Below, piece by piece: positions 11,434 to 24,600 of a DNA stretch of 64,000 nucleotides. The stretch's first letter is position 1, and each line of letters opens with the position of its first letter. Location: NCBI RefSeq assembly GCF_949987535.1, contig NC_080067.1:62554405-62618404 (forward strand). The letters run 5' to 3'. Both the position numbers and the translations under genes were made by a program. Under the pieces are notes generated by a model that was not told the origin of the DNA, ran no database searches, and worked only from the letters and a program-made list of their open reading frames with translations. The stretch comes from Balaenoptera acutorostrata. Lineage: Eukaryota; Chordata; Mammalia; Artiodactyla; Balaenopteridae.

Positions 11434-12182
11434 AAAAGAGAGAGAGCCATCTACTGGCCAGGAACTGAGAAGTCTTGGTACACTATTGGTTGGAGTTTCA
11501 AATCTTCAGAGTCTAAAATGAAGAAGAGTCTGGAGGCTATAGGCTCTTTGGTGGGGCTAACGGCAGACTCTGGGAGGGCTAATGCCAAGGAGTGCTTCCC
11601 AGAACTTCTGCTGCCAGCATCCTTGCCCTCACAGTGAGCCACAGCTGCCCCCCACCTCTGCAAGGAGACCCTCCAACACTAGCAGCTGTGTGGCTGACAG
11701 GGTCTTGGTGCTCCAGCCAGGTGTCAGGCCTGAGCCTCTGAGGTGGCAGAGCCAAGGTAAGGACATTGGTCCACCACAGACCTCCCAGCCCCATGTAATA
11801 TCAATCAGCAAAAGCTCTCCCAGAGATCTCCATCTCAACGCTAAGCCAGCTCCACTCGATGACCAGCAAGCTCCAGTGCTGGACACCCCATGCCAAACAA
11901 CTAGCAAGACAGGAGCACAATCCCATCCATTAGCAGAGAGGATGCCTAAAATCATAATAAGATCACAGACATCCCAAAACACACCACCGGATGTGGTCCT
12001 GCCCACCAGAAAGACAAGATCCAGCATCATCCATCAGAACACAGGCACCAGTCCCCTCCAACAGGAAGCCTACACAACCCACTGAACCAACTTGACCCAC
12101 TGGGGTCAGACACCAGAAAAAACAGGAACTATGAACTGGCAGCCTGCAAAAGGGAGAGCACAAACAGAGTAAGTTAAGCAAA
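11434..12182 (+). promoter_or_regulatory. L1 5' leader / internal promoter remnant
   Basis: This sequence lies upstream of ORF1 and is richer in C and G than its surroundings, with words such as TGGTGCTCCAGCCAGGTGTC. In L1 elements this region carries an internal RNA polymerase II promoter that starts transcription at its own 5' edge. The role is inferred from family knowledge. Any remaining activity of this copy is unknown. The open frame inside it is not a known gene. Confidence 0.6.
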
Positions 12183-13090
12183 ATGAGAAGACAGAGAAAT
12201 ACACAGCAGATGAAGGAGCAAGGTAAAAACCCACCAGACCAAACAAATGAAGAGTAAATAGGCAGTCTACCTGAAAAACAATTCAGAGTAATGATAGTAA
12301 AGAGTATCCAAAATCTTGGAAATAGAATGCAGAAAATACAAGAAACGTTTAATAAGGACACAGAAAAACTAAGGAGCAAACAAACAATGATGAACAACAC
12401 AATAAATGAAATTAGAAATTCTCTAGAAGGATCAATAGAAGAATAACTGAGGCAGAAGAAAGGATAAGTGACCTGGAAAATAAAATAGTAGAAATAACTA
12501 TCACAGAACAGAATAAAGAAAAAAGAATCAAAAGAATTAAGGACAGTCTCAGAGACCTCTGGGACAACATTAAAGGCACCAGCATGTGAATTATCGGGGT
12601 CCCAAAAGAAGAAGAGAAAAAGAAAAGGACTGAGAAAATATTTGAAGAGATTATAGTCGAACAATTCCTTAATATGGGAAAGGACAAGTCAATCAAGTCC
12701 AGGAAGCACATACAGGATAAATCCAAGGATAAACATGCCAAGACACATATTAATCAAACTATCAAAAATTAAATACAAAGAAAAAATATTAAAAGCAAAA
12801 AGGGAAAGGCAACAAATAACATACAAGGGAATCCCCATAAGGTTAACAGTTGATCTTTCAGCAGAAACTCTGCAAGCCAGAAGGGTGTGGCCAGAGGGTG
12901 TGGCACATATTTAAAAGGGAAAAAACCTACAACCAAGAAAGGGAAAAACCTACAGCCAAGATTACTCTGCCGAGCAATGATCTCGTTCAGATTCAATGGA
13001 GAAATTAAAACCTTTATAGACAAGTAAAAGCTAAGAGAATTCAGCACCACAAAACCAGCTTTACAACAAATGCTAAAGGAAATTCTCTAG
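12183..13090 (+). pseudogene. L1 ORF1 remnant (RNA-binding chaperone protein)
   Basis: ORF1 of L1 encodes a trimeric coiled-coil RNA-binding protein that coats the L1 RNA. Here the ATG at 12183 opens MRRQRNTQQMKEQGK and runs into a TAA at 12255-12257 after 24 codons, where relatives have a sense codon. More stops and frame changes follow. The remnant can be followed by words like AATTCAGAGTAATGATAGTA and AATATTTGAAGAGATTATAG up to the expected stop at 13088-13090 (CTCTAG). The gene is dead. Confidence 0.88.
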
Positions 13091-13148
13091 GCAGGAAACA
13101 CAAGAGAAGGAAAAGACCTACAATAACAAACCCAAAACAATTAAGAAA

Positions 13149-16100
13149 ATGAGAATAGGAACATACATATCAATAATACCTTAAATGTAAATGGATTAAA
13201 TGCTCCTACCAAAAGACAAAGACTGGCTGAATGGATATGAAAACAAGTACCATATATATGTTGTCTACAAGAGACCCATTTCAGACCTAGGGAAACATAC
13301 ACACTGAAAGTGAGGGGCTGCAAAAAGATATTCCATGCAAATAGAAATCAAAAGAAAGCTGGAGTAGCAATTCTCATATCAGACAGAATAGACTTTAAAA
13401 TAAAGACTACTACAAGAGAAAAAGAAGGACACTACATAATGATCAAGCGATCAATCCAAGAAGAAGATGTATAACAATTGTAAATATTTATGCACCCAAC
13501 ATAGGAGCACCTCAAAACATGAGGGAAATATTAACAGCCAAAAAAGGGGAAATCAACAGTAACACAATCATAGTAGGGGACTTTAACACCCCACTTTCAC
13601 CAATGGACAGATCATCCAAAATGAAAATAAATAAGGAAACACAAGCTTTAACTGACACATTAAACAAGATGGACTTAATTGATATTTATAGGACATTCCA
13701 TCCAAAAACAACAGAATACACTTTCTTCTCAAGTGCTCATGGAACATTCTCCAGAATAGATCATATCTTGGGTCACAAATCAAGCCTTGGTAAATTTAAG
13801 AAAATTGAAATCATATCAAGTATCTTTTCTGAACACAAAGCTATAAGACTAGATATCAATTACAGGAAGAAAACTGTAAAAAATATAAATACATGGAGGC
13901 TAAACAATACACTATTAAATAACCAAGAGATAACTGAAGAAATCAAAGAAGAAATCAAAAAATACCTAGAAACAAATGACAATGAAAACACGATGACCCA
14001 AAACCGATGGAATGCAGCAAAAGCAGTTCTAAGAGGGATGTTTAAAGCAATACAATCCTACCTCAAGAAACAAGAAAAATTTCAAATAAATAACCTAACC
14101 TTACACCTAAAGCAATAAGAGAAAGAAGAACAAAACAACCCCAAAGTTAGCAGAAGGAAAGAAATCATAAAGATCAGAACAGAAATAAATGAAAAAGAAA
14201 TGAAGGAAATGATAGCAAAGATCAATAAAACTAAAAGCTGGTTCTTTGAGAAGATAAACAAAATTGATAAACCATTAGCCAGACTCATCAAGAAAAAAAG
14301 GGAAAAGACTCAAGTTAATATAATTAGAAATGAAAAAGGAGAAGTAACAACTGACACTGCAGAAATACAAAGGATCATGAGAGATTACTACAAGCAACTC
14401 TATGACAATAAAATGGACAACCTGGAGCAAATGGACAAATTCTTAGAAAAGCACAACCTTCCGAGACTGAACCAGGAAGAAATAGAAAATATAAACAGAC
14501 CAATCATAAGCAATGAAATTGAAACTGTGATTAAAAATCTTCCAACAAACAAAAGCCCAGGACCAGATGGCTTCACAGGTGAATTCTATCAAACATTTAG
14601 GGAAGAGCTAACACCTATCCCTCTCAAACTCTTCCAAAATATAGCAGAGGGAGGAACACTCCCAAACTCATTCTACAAGGCCAGCATCACCCTGATACCA
14701 AAACCAGACAAAGATGTCACCAAAAAAGAAAACTACAGGCCAATATCACTGATGAACATAGATGCAAAAATCCTCAACAAAATACTAGCAAACAGAAAAC
14801 AACAGCACGTTAAATGGATCATACACCATGATCATGTGGGGTTTATCCCAGGAACGCAAGGATTCTTCAATATATGCAAATCAATCAATGTGATAAACCA
14901 TATTAACAAATTGAAGGATAAAAACTATATGATAATCTCAATAGATGCAGAAAAAGCTTTTGAAAAAATTCAACACCATTTATGATAAAAGCCCTCCAGA
15001 AAGTAGGCATAGAGGGAACTTACCTCAACATAATAAAGGCCATACATGACAAACCCACAGCCAACATCATTCTCAATGGTGAAAAACTGAACCCATGACC
15101 ACTAAGATCAGGAACAAGACAAGGTTGCCCACTCTCACCACTATTATTCAACATAGTTTTGGAAGTTTTAGCCACAGCAATCAGAGAAGAAAAAGAAATT
15201 AAAGGAATCCAAATCGGAAAAGAAGAAGTAAAACAGTCACTGTTTGCAGATGACATGATACTATACATAGATAATTCTAAAGATGCTACCAGAAAACTCC
15301 TAGAGCTAATCAGTGAATTTGGTAACGTAGCAGGCTACAAAATTAATGCACAGAAATCTCTTGCATTCCTATACACTAATGATGAAAAATCTGACATAGA
15401 AATTAAGGAAAAACTCCCATTTACCACTGCAACATAAAGAATAAAATACCTAGGAATAAACCTATCTAAGGAGACAAAACAACTGTATGCAGAAAACTAT
15501 AAGACACTGATGAAAGAAATTAAAGATGGTAAAAAGAGATGGAGAGATATACCATGTTCCTGGATTGGAAGAATCAACATTGTGAAAATGACTATACTAC
15601 CCAAAGCAATCTACAGATTCAATGCAATGCCTATCAAAGCACCAATGGCATTTTTTCACAGAACTAGAACAAAAAATTTCACAATTTGTATGGAAACACA
15701 AAAGACCCTGAAGAGCCAAAGCAATCTTGAGAAAGAAAAATGGAGCTGGAGCAATCAGGCTCCTGGACTTCAGACTATACTACAAAGCTACAATAATCAA
15801 GACAGTATGGTACTGGCACAAAAACCAGAAATATAGATCAATGGAACAGGATAGAAAGCCCAGAGATAAACGCATGCACATATGGTCACCTTACCTTTGA
15901 TAAAGGAGGCAAGAAGGTACAATGGAGAAAAGACAGCCTCTTTAATAAGTGGTGCTGGGAAAACTGGACAGCTACATGTAAAAGAATGAAATTAGAATAC
16001 TCCCTAACACCATACACAAAAATAAACTCAAAATGGATTAAAGACCTAAATGTAAGGATAGACACTATAAAACTCTTCGAGGAAAACATAGGCAGAACAC

Positions 16101-16969
16101 TCTATGACATAAATCACAGCAAGATCCCTTTTGACCCACCTTCTAGAGAAATGGAAATAAAAACAAAAATAAACAAATGGGACCTAATGAAACGTAAAAG
16201 CTTTTGCACAGCAAAGGAAACCATAAACAAGACAAAAAGACAACCCTCAGAATGCGAGAAAATATTTGCAGAGGAAGCAACTGACAAAGGATTAATCTCC
16301 AAAATATACAAGCAGCTCATGCAGCTCAATATCAAAAAAACAAACAACCCAATCCAAAAATGGGCAGAAGATCTTAATAGACATTTCTCCAAAGAAGATA
16401 TACAGATTGCCAACAAACACATGAAACGATGATCAACATTATTAATCATTAGAGAAATGCAAATCAAAACTACAATGAGGTATCACCTCACACCGGTCAG
16501 AATAGCCATCATCAAAAAGTCTACAAACAATAAATCCTGGAGAGGGTGTGGAGAAAAGGGAACCCTCTTGCACTGTTGGTGGGAATGTAAATTGATACAG
16601 CCACGATGGAGAACAGTATGGAGGTTCCTTAAAAAACTAAAAATAGAACTACCATATGACCCAGCAATCCCACTACTGGGCATATACCCTGAGAAAACCA
16701 TAATTCAAAAAGTGTCATGTACCCCAATGTTCATTGCAGCACTATTTACAATAGCAAGGACATGGAAGCAACCTAAGTGTCCATCGACAGAGGACTAGTT
16801 AAAGAAGATGTGGCACATATATACAATGGAATATTACTCAGCCATAAAAAGAAATGAAATTGATTTATCTGTAGTGAGGCGGATGGACCTAGAGTCTGTC
16901 ATACAGAGTGAAGTAAGTCAGAAAGAGAAAAACAAATACCATATGGTAACACATATATATGGAATCTAA
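13149..16969 (+). pseudogene. L1 ORF2 remnant (endonuclease-reverse transcriptase)
   Basis: ORF2 makes the endonuclease and reverse transcriptase used for target-primed insertion. The ATG at 13149 is followed by a frameshift and stop at 13182-13184 (one T missing against the family). The endonuclease part is open at 13519-14118, with GDFNTPL (Asp/Asn of the active site, D21 and N23 of this piece), IDHIL, and SEH where SDH is usual. A TAA at 14116-14118 interrupts it. Reverse transcriptase is open at 14200-14985 with [14 protein letters not shown] and [19 protein letters not shown] one-base loss then creates TGA at 14983. The catalytic FADD is retained at 15243-15254 in another frame. Further breaks lie at 15435-15437 and near 15655. 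The C-terminus is open at 15986-16432 and 16457-16798. The natural stop is TAA 16967-16969. Confidence 0.95.
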
Positions 16970-17340
16970 AAAAAAAAAAAAGGTTCTGAGGAACCTAGGG
17001 GCAGGACAGGAATAAAGACGCAGACATAGAGAATGGACTTGAGGACACTGGGATGGGGAAGGGCAAGCTGAGAGGAAGTGAGAGATTGGCATGGACATAT
17101 ATACACTACCAAATGTAAAATATATATCTACTGGGAAGCAGCCACATAGCACAGGGAGATCAGCTCAGTGCTTTGTGACCACCTAGAGGGGTGGGATAGG
17201 GAGGGTGGGAGGGAGATGCAAGAGGGAGGGGATATGGGGATATATGTATACATATAGCTGATTCACTTTGTTATACAGCAGAAACTAACACACCATTGTA
17301 CACCAATTATATTCCAATAAAGGTGTTTTAAAAAATTAAA

Positions 17341-18214
17341 ATAAAATAAAATGAAGGAGATAAATAAAATTCTTTTTAATATTCCTTATTCTGTGGACAC
17401 TTGTTTTTTCATCATGGTGAGATCTACAGATTCTCATTTCAGTTCCCTCAAACAGGACAAGCCAGTTCATTCTGCCCTTGACAAAGGTAACTGATTTGAG
17501 CACAAAAGTTCTCTTCTCTTGGGCTCTTGTGAGTTCTATATGATCCTGCCATAGTAATTGCTTTACAGATAAAGAGAGCACAAAAAATGGCTAAGCTTTC
17601 GAGTTTCCCAGAGTTTCAAATGCCTTGAAGTTCCAATTCTGATGTTGCTAATGTATCTTCCCAGGCAACCTCTGATAATGTGTTAAGTAAATATTTGGTG
17701 ATTGAATGTTGAAGGAAATTTTGTAAGTGAGCTGAACTGAGTAGATATGTGTATCTACATTTTCCCTGTGGATATAATTTCATAGCCTAACTGAGCCAGT
17801 TAAATGAACAAGTGATATGATTCCACCTGAAATTCTCTTTCCTCTGCACTAAACTATTTCTCTTTTTAAGAAAAGTAATTAAAAAGAAACCATGTGCCCT
17901 GACCCAGCCACCCTTCCTTAGTATATATTCCATGCAACTAGTCCTAGAAAATGTCCTAGTTGCTTGAAGAAATAATCATGGTAACATTCATAGTGGTCAA
18001 ATTTTCACCATCGGTCATAAAAATTCTTACATTTGTACATCAATTTCTAGAGGGAAAACAGATCAGACAGGGGTAAACCTAAGACAGTAAGTTAGTTTCT
18101 AGAGTAGGTACTTGTACTTAAGCATTTTGATGAAAGATTCTCTGATAATGTTTATGATCTCTTGCTATTGGTATTCTTCAGGAATACCTTGTTTTGCAAG
18201 CATGCATAAATTAA
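17341..18214. other. Unassigned stretch
   Basis: No gene or repeat that I can name. An 81-codon antisense open frame at 17336-17581 begins in the L1 tail and lacks domain features. Confidence 0.5.
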
Positions 18215-18425
18215 GCACTTCTGTACTTGAGACATTATCTCAATGGATTCTTACGTAACCATATAAAAAAATTAAGGCAGGAATCAGTTACCCCATTTTA
18301 AGGATGAACAAACTGAAGCTCAGAGAAATCAATTAACTTCTCAAAGTCACATAACTAATGTGTGCAAGAACTGGGTGTCAAGCCCAGTGCCACTGACTCA
18401 AGCCCTATTCTACACCACTATTCCT
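18215..18425 (-). repeat. MIR SINE, antisense
   Basis: Plus-strand order: ACATTATCTCAATGGATTCT, CCCCATTTTAAGGATGAACA, GAAGCTCAGAGAAATCA, AAGTCACATAACTAATG, then a 'gtcaagcccag' block. This is the reverse complement of MIR, covering most of its core. Confidence 0.8.
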
Positions 18426-18789
18426 CACGTACCTATGGACACACATATCAGACACACCTCCTCCACTTGCCTCTCTTTTCATGTGTTCACAGATGCTGCA
18501 GTGCATCTTCACTTTCTTTTCCAGTGCTGAAGTGAAGATAAGGATAGGCAGGTGGACAGGTGGACATAGTGTGCTTTCTGGAATGGTATTTAATCGTGTG
18601 CACAAACTGGTTTTAGCCAATAATGCTTAATTTTTGAACTTTAAAATTGCTATATGTGTGAACAATAATAATTGCAATTGATAGTAAAATACTATTTCAC
18701 TTGCAATATTTGCTCTAAAATGCTCTGACAACACGTATCAACTTGAGGAATCATCTCCCTATCACAGTTTTGCCCCCACCAAATTAACT
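18426..18789. other. Unassigned stretch
   Basis: Nothing recognised. A 71-codon antisense frame here has no domain features. Confidence 0.5.
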
Positions 18790-19380
18790 TTCACATTGCG
18801 AAACTCTGGTCTTGCTTTCCATTTCTAAAACTTCCCCATGGCTCTCTATTGTCCTCAGGGTAAAGAATAAACTCCTTAGGATGATCTTCCACCCATCCAT
18901 GAACTAATCATCCTTTCCTCTCCAAACCCCTTCTCCAACGCTCTCCTTTCTCCTTCCAGCTAAAATGAACAACTTTGCAGTTACCCAGGACAGCACATAG
19001 CATTTTACATCACCTTGCCTTTGCCTATAATCTCCCTTCTTTCTAAAAGGTCTTTTTGTGCCTTTGCTATCTGAAAACTCTACTCTTTCTTCAAACCCAG
19101 TTCAAGCATCTGTCTGTAAAACTCCTTGAGCATCTTCCTGCTCCTCCACAAAACAGCGTTGATGATTCTCTCCTTTGTGCATATCTAGATTCGAGTTAAC
19201 TATTAGGTTCTATGTTGGCACCTATCACAGGATTTTGTCATCAGTTGTTTGTGTGTATCCTTCCATGTTTTATCTTATTGCCCCTGTTCTTAGCACAATA
19301 CATAGCAAAATATTGCAGGTGCTCAATAAATGTTTACCGAATGATCAATAAATGCATGAATACCCATTTAACAGATGGGT
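18790..19380 (+). repeat. L2 LINE, 3' part
   Basis: Sense L2: CCCATGGCTCTCTATTGTCC, AAGAATAAACTCCTTAG, a 'ctttgctatctgaaaactctactctttcttcaaacccagttcaag' type region, then the L2 3' end around AGGTGCTCAATAAATGTTTA at 19318-19337. Divergence is high, as expected for a >100-My family. No coding capacity remains. Confidence 0.85.
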
Positions 19381-20624
19381 ATTCTAAGGAAACATATGGG
19401 TAGCTAATAAAACAGAAACTCTTGATTTTTTTCAAGGGCACAACCATCTGAAGATGAAATGTTACCTTATCTGGTCCTTCCTATACCCTGTTCTAACTAA
19501 TATTAATGAAAGATTACCAAGGATCTCAAACATATGACCTCAGTATATAATAACATAGTTACTTAGAACCTTATACCTAATGAGAATAGAAAAGGAGATT
19601 TATTCATCTTAAGCAAAATTCTACTGCCATCTCTTCTGTGCTTGAGCAAGACTTGTAATCTTATGCATTTTTGTTGTTGATACACTTTTCTTACCCCCTC
19701 TTCAGTTCTGCATCTTTAAAAATATTGATAAAATAGCAAAATGAAACAAAGGGAAACTCCAGTGTTTTCAGGCAAATATGGATCCTTTGGATAATAAATG
19801 ACCTTATTCACTCCAGACTCAGTCCTCTGAACACCACTTACATAGTAAGAAATGCAATCACCAAATCTGAAGAACCTCATTTAGACATAGTATGAAAGGT
19901 TATGATTTTGAAGAATAAAATCTAAACAAAAGCTTGAAAAAACTAAAAAATAGATCTAGCACCTAGTTCACTAATTTTATAATTGAATGCCTATTTTAAG
20001 TGTTCTTTTTTGATCATTTACTTACAAATTCATATAACAATATGGGAGGTTCTTCAGAAATGTTGTGGACATTGTGTGGGTTATAATGCAAATATAACCA
20101 GAAATATAAATATTTCAGAAATATTTATATACATATATATTTGAGGAAAGAAATATTTTAAATAACAACTTCCGAGTTTGTAATTTCCACAGCTGTATCT
20201 CATAAAAATGTAAATTTTTGGTCAGAAGTTTTCCCCCAATTTAGAGGTCACATTCTCAAATTCTGCCAGCTTTTCTCTGTCACCCTAAGCTCATATAAAT
20301 CAGATGAGTAGCATGACTAAAATATTTGAATTGCTTTCTTATTATAGGCATGATCATGCACTCACCAGATCATGGATTATTCAGTTTTGCAAATACAGGT
20401 GGAAATCATTCAATAGGTCACTTTTTTCAAATGACCTCCTCCAACATCCATCACTAATTCCTCTTCAAGTTAATTTACACCGAACTTTCCTCTGCAGAAT
20501 GATGTGTTTTCTTCTTTATCATTTTTCTATGTCTCCTTTAGATCTTCCAGAAATAGAGGACTTTTTATATGATTTTGTTTATATGTACATCTATAAGACA
20601 TAAACAATAATTTCTCTTGGTGCA
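19381..20624. other. Unassigned AT-rich stretch
   Basis: No gene seen. There are local ATATTT/ATATAT words at 20110-20150. A 99-codon open frame at 20304-20603 reads as low-complexity chance sequence. Confidence 0.5.
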
Positions 20625-20795
20625 GAGAAAAGACCTGGATTAAATATTATTTTTACCGCTAAATAGTTGAGTGGCCATAAGCAAGTTATTTAACTTTTCT
20701 GAAACTCGGTTTCTCAATGGTAAAATTTATGATTGAAAGAGATGATGTATATAAAATTTGGGGTACAAAATAAGAACTCAATGATCTTAGCCCTC
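20625..20795 (+). repeat. MIR SINE, sense
   Basis: Words AAGACCTGGATTAAAT, GAGTGGCCATAAGCAAGTTA, TTTAACTTTTCTGAAACTCG and GTTTCTCAATGGTAAAAT follow the MIR order, and the 3' part has AAGAACTCAATGATC. Confidence 0.75.
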
Positions 20796-21420
20796 TTTCA
20801 AGATGGAATAATTTTCTATATGTACAATTGATAATAGGAGGAAAGAGAAATAATGTGCTCTGAGTTCAGTATAATATATTGTTTAGAACTTTAAGTGAAC
20901 TGTCTTAAAGTGCACATTATTTACTTGATGGATGAAGTGGCTTTCAGAGTTATTAATACATATTAAAATACATGTTTCAGAAATAAAAAAATTCTTATAA
21001 AAATTTCTATTATACTGACAGGATAATTGACTGTTTAAAATATGCTCCATCTGCTATTTGCATTTCACAAAGTAGTGTAAGCAATTACATTATATTCTTT
21101 GGCTAATCCTATACTAATCATTGACTAAATCTTAGTTTCTCATCTAAACCGGAATTAAGTTATACAAATATAAAAAGGAAACTCAATAATTGTAAGTTTC
21201 AGTCTCTTTTTGGCTGAGAACTTATCAAAAATATTATTTAATTCAGTAGTTGGAGATGGTATCTGTGATCATAATGACTCAGTTCAGAAATCTGAAGTAT
21301 TATTTTCAAATATGACTGAGTCACAAAACGTTAGAACAATAATGATTTGCCTTTCATTAGAACTTTCACCACGATGACCTCAAAAGGATAGAATTCGGAA
21401 GCAGAAGATAAATTTCCTTC
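20796..21420. other. Unassigned stretch
   Basis: Nothing recognised. AT-rich. Confidence 0.5.
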
Positions 21421-21600
21421 TCAAGACTAAAATTTACTAGCTGTGTACTCCTGGAAAGTTCCTTAACCTTTCTGAGCCTCAGAACTCTCATTTATAAGAA
21501 TGGGAATAATCTATATCCTACTCTCTTCACAGGGCTACTTTGAGGAACAAATGAGATAATGCGCATAAAAGCACTCAGAAGACTCTGAAACACTAAAACA
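21421..21600 (+). repeat. MIR SINE, sense
   Basis: TACTAGCTGTGTACTCCTGG, CCTTAACCTTTCTGAGCCTC, CATTTATAAGAATGGGAATA and AAATGAGATAATGCGCATAA are in MIR order. This is one of the better preserved MIR cores here. Confidence 0.88.
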
Positions 21601-24265
21601 GGAAGGAAGAAACGAGGCAGAGATAGTGGCTCCCTTCCTTGAGTTCCCATAGCAGGCTATTCACTGCACTCCATAGTATTATAATTATCTGCTCTCATGG
21701 CCTGAAAGTGAAACTATGGCAGGAGGAGAGTAGAAACCTGGGATCTATGAAGCTCTAGACTAAACCATGTGCTCTCAGCAGCCAGGTAAACCTGGTTGAA
21801 ATCAATTATTTAACCAGAAATAGTGTTATTTCTGTGATATTCTGTAATGTCCAACTTCTACAAGGCAACTAACAAAGGAGATATACAGGGAAAAAAAAGG
21901 CAGCTAACCAAGAGGTTGTCCTGGCTGATGGGGTTAACACCTCTGCTTCAAGAAGGTGATGAAAGGGGTAAGTAAGCTCATGGTTTTTACATCCCAGGCA
22001 ACAGACAAGGTTAATGGCACCAGAGTAGTCCACCGCTCACCATAAAAATCCCTGAGCAAGCATGAGAAATTGGTCCAAGTTTCAAGTAGTAAAGGATTCT
22101 TACATTTATAGGCTAAGATAAATTGGTGAGGCTTAGTGGGAGATATTGCCCCAGGTAATAGTTGTTCTGACGTTACAGGAGAGAGCCTGTTCAACCTCAC
22201 GTATGTTCTCTCTCCTTCCTTCCCTCTCCAAGAACCAAAGTTTGTATTGAAAAATCATCCCTATTTCTTGATTTGGGACTGAATAGTCTAATTTTTATTA
22301 TATTAATATCATGTAAGCAGGACCTACTCAAATACACTCTCTTGATAAAAGGGTGAGTTAATTATTACACCTCTTGTTTTGCACGGGCAAAAGATTTCAA
22401 ATATCTCCCTCCATCCTCCTCAAAAAACAAACAAACAGAAACCATCTGAGGCAAAACCACTGTTTATATACTGTATTTGTGTGTACCCACCACTGTTCTT
22501 ACTTCTAACAAGGAGTGTCTGTCTGCCAACATTTTCAGATTTAGCAGCAGGGCTCTTCTTGACAGACTATGAGAGGGGTCCACAGAAGAAAATCCATCAT
22601 CTGATTAAGGCTTTCAGGCAAATTAAAACTCTCTGAACAGGGTCCTCTTTCCTTCACATAGATTTCAGTGAACAGAAAGCAGATTATCTCTCCAGGCAAT
22701 TATCAACTCTAAAAGTGCTTGTGGTTTTAAGACTTTGGCAGAACTTGTTGAAGACATCATCATCATAATACACTTGTACAAGCTCTAATTTCAGTGGCTC
22801 TTTTGTACCACATGATGCATGATGAAATTTATGAAGGCCTGTTTTCCCCACTAAGGCTCATTTCTTTTTTTTTTTTCCACAGAGCCAATCTGCATCACTT
22901 AAGTCCAAACTATTACATTAACCATCCTTTTCACTAGACTAGAGAACTTCTTTTTAATTGTCCATATCATGGCCACCATGCATCAAAGGTAGGATCATTA
23001 TTTTCCACTTATTTTCTCTTCTAGAGACCCAAATTCTTATAGGAGAAGCTTTTAGGATTAGGAAGAGGAGAGAATCAGAGACTGGGAGCAGATTTCATAA
23101 GCAGCAATTTGATCTGGGTCTTTGAATATACCAAGCCTGGGACACTTCATATAATACCATATTTAGGGTTCAGTCTGACTTGCTTTCCATACAGATGTAG
23201 GGTGGACTAAATGGGACTTGATCCAGAGATTTGGGCATCCGATGAAAGTTGCCTGAAATAATTTTGCATTTTTATTATTAAAGCAATATAATGTTAGTTT
23301 TCTGGGGTACTGTTGTCTTGCTTAAAACATGTATAAACTGCTTTATTAGAGATTATAGCACTATTGGGAGAGAAAGCAAGAGTGATCATTTATATGATAA
23401 TATGAGCTGATAATTTAGGAATGATTCATTCTCATAAATGTTCCAACATGTGTGTAATTTTATTACTTACAGAAGTCCCATTCAGAAAGTAAGGCCTTTT
23501 ATAAAGCAATCTTTAATTGACTTTTTTTTTCTATGTGGTAGAGAGGCATATAAAACTTAGTGAGATTTTAGGGTGTGAGGATTGCCACAGCTCTCCTTCC
23601 TGCTGTTTCTCTGCTCTGTGCTCTTTGCCTCATTCACACAGACTGGAGTAGCTCGCATGGGCACATTAATGGAGCAAGAGGGGATTTTGTGAAGGGAATT
23701 CAAGTGTGGAATGGGGATCTGACTAGATGAATTCTAACTTTTTTTCCAACCCTGACTTTCTCCTGTCCTAAACAGGATTTGTAAACAATTTCCGGCTGCA
23801 AAGACCTGCAGAGATCCAAATCAAAAAAGAATGTTGTGATATGTCATTGGACAGAAAAAAGATAATGATTGTGGTTATAGGTCAGACAAGCAGTCTAAGG
23901 ATGTACTATTTTGGTCAACATTTTATTTCAGCCTAAAATAAATCCTGGGTCTTTAAAAGTCAATTTTTGAAGGCAGACTCATGTTACAATCTTTCTCAGA
24001 AAATGAGGGATGGGGGGGGAGGAGTTTCTAGAAGCATGTAAAAACATTTAAAAATCCTACCATATTTTTTCAGATAGATACAAATATATTTTCTCTAAAC
24101 ATTTTTCTTTTCAATGTTTTTCTAGTGGCCCAAGTTGTATATGACTACATGTCCTTTACATTACCTTCACAAGAGATAACCATTGCTAAAATGTTATGAA
24201 TTTTATTTTCTGTATTTATGTATATCTTGTGTCAGAGTTTTTAATTTTTATAGCCAAATATGATT
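21601..24265. other. Unassigned stretch
   Basis: No gene recognised over 2.6 kb. It includes a T-run at about 22866-22876, a G8 run at 24012-24019 and small pyrimidine patches. The 85-88 codon frames at 21934-22200 and 22379-22636 show no domain. With no obvious repeats it is the longest apparently unique block apart from 58-61 kb. Confidence 0.45.
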
Positions 24266-24600
24266 TCAAGATTATAAAATTATTCTCCTATACTTTTTCT
24301 AAGACAGTATAGTTTGTGTTTAGAATTTTAGTCTACCTGAAATTTGTTTTCAATGATATGAAAGGAATAGTCCTTTTATTTTTTTCCAAATGGGTATAAT
24401 AAAATAGTCTCTTCTTCCTTTACTGATTTGAAATGCCACATTTATCATATAAACATCATAGATGGGATGAAGGGCATGATCTGCACCCTATTCTGCTCCA
24501 TTGGTCTATTTATCTATCCCTCTACTGATCTGTATGGGTGTTAACTTCTTGGGTTTTTGTACTATATCTTTCTATCTACTAGGGAAAATCTTTAACCATT
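24266..24600 (-). mobile_element. Old L1 ORF2 fragment, antisense
   Basis: CTATTCTGCTCCATTGGTCT, a 'ctatccctctactgatctgt' segment and GGGTTTTTGTACTATATC are the antisense of the L1 ORF2 segment that usually reads 'ATAGACCAATGGAACAGAATAG'. Strong divergence indicates an old L1M-type insertion. The left boundary is approximate. Confidence 0.7.

Larger units (their letters stand above)
11434..17340 (+). mobile_element. L1 LINE, near full length, defective
   Basis: About 5.9 kb of sense L1 in canonical order: a GC-richer 5' leader (about 11434-12182), ORF1 remnant (12183-13090), a short spacer, ORF2 remnant (13149-16969), a 3' UTR and an A-rich tail after CCAATAAAGGTG near 17315. The leader is the cetartiodactyl L1 type and is open by chance for 167 codons (11582-12085). 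Several stops and frameshifts break both genes, so it cannot move itself. It is the same subfamily as the antisense copy at 5338-6890, judging by the 3' UTR. The left edge abuts an A-run and AG repeat, so the exact 5' end and target duplication are unclear. Confidence 0.94.

Noticed and set aside
11582..12085. Open frame of 167 codons on the plus strand
   Set aside because: It lies wholly in the L1 5' leader just upstream of ORF1. No domain or splice context; treated as chance openness in a GC-richer leader.
11963..12664. 233-codon antisense open frame rich in Phe/Leu/Ser/Cys
   Set aside because: It is the complement of the A/G-rich L1 leader and ORF1 region. The hydrophobic look comes from base composition, not from a membrane protein.
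11421..17350. Target-site duplication for the near full-length L1
   Set aside because: A-runs at both edges allow many spurious matches; no unambiguous copy.
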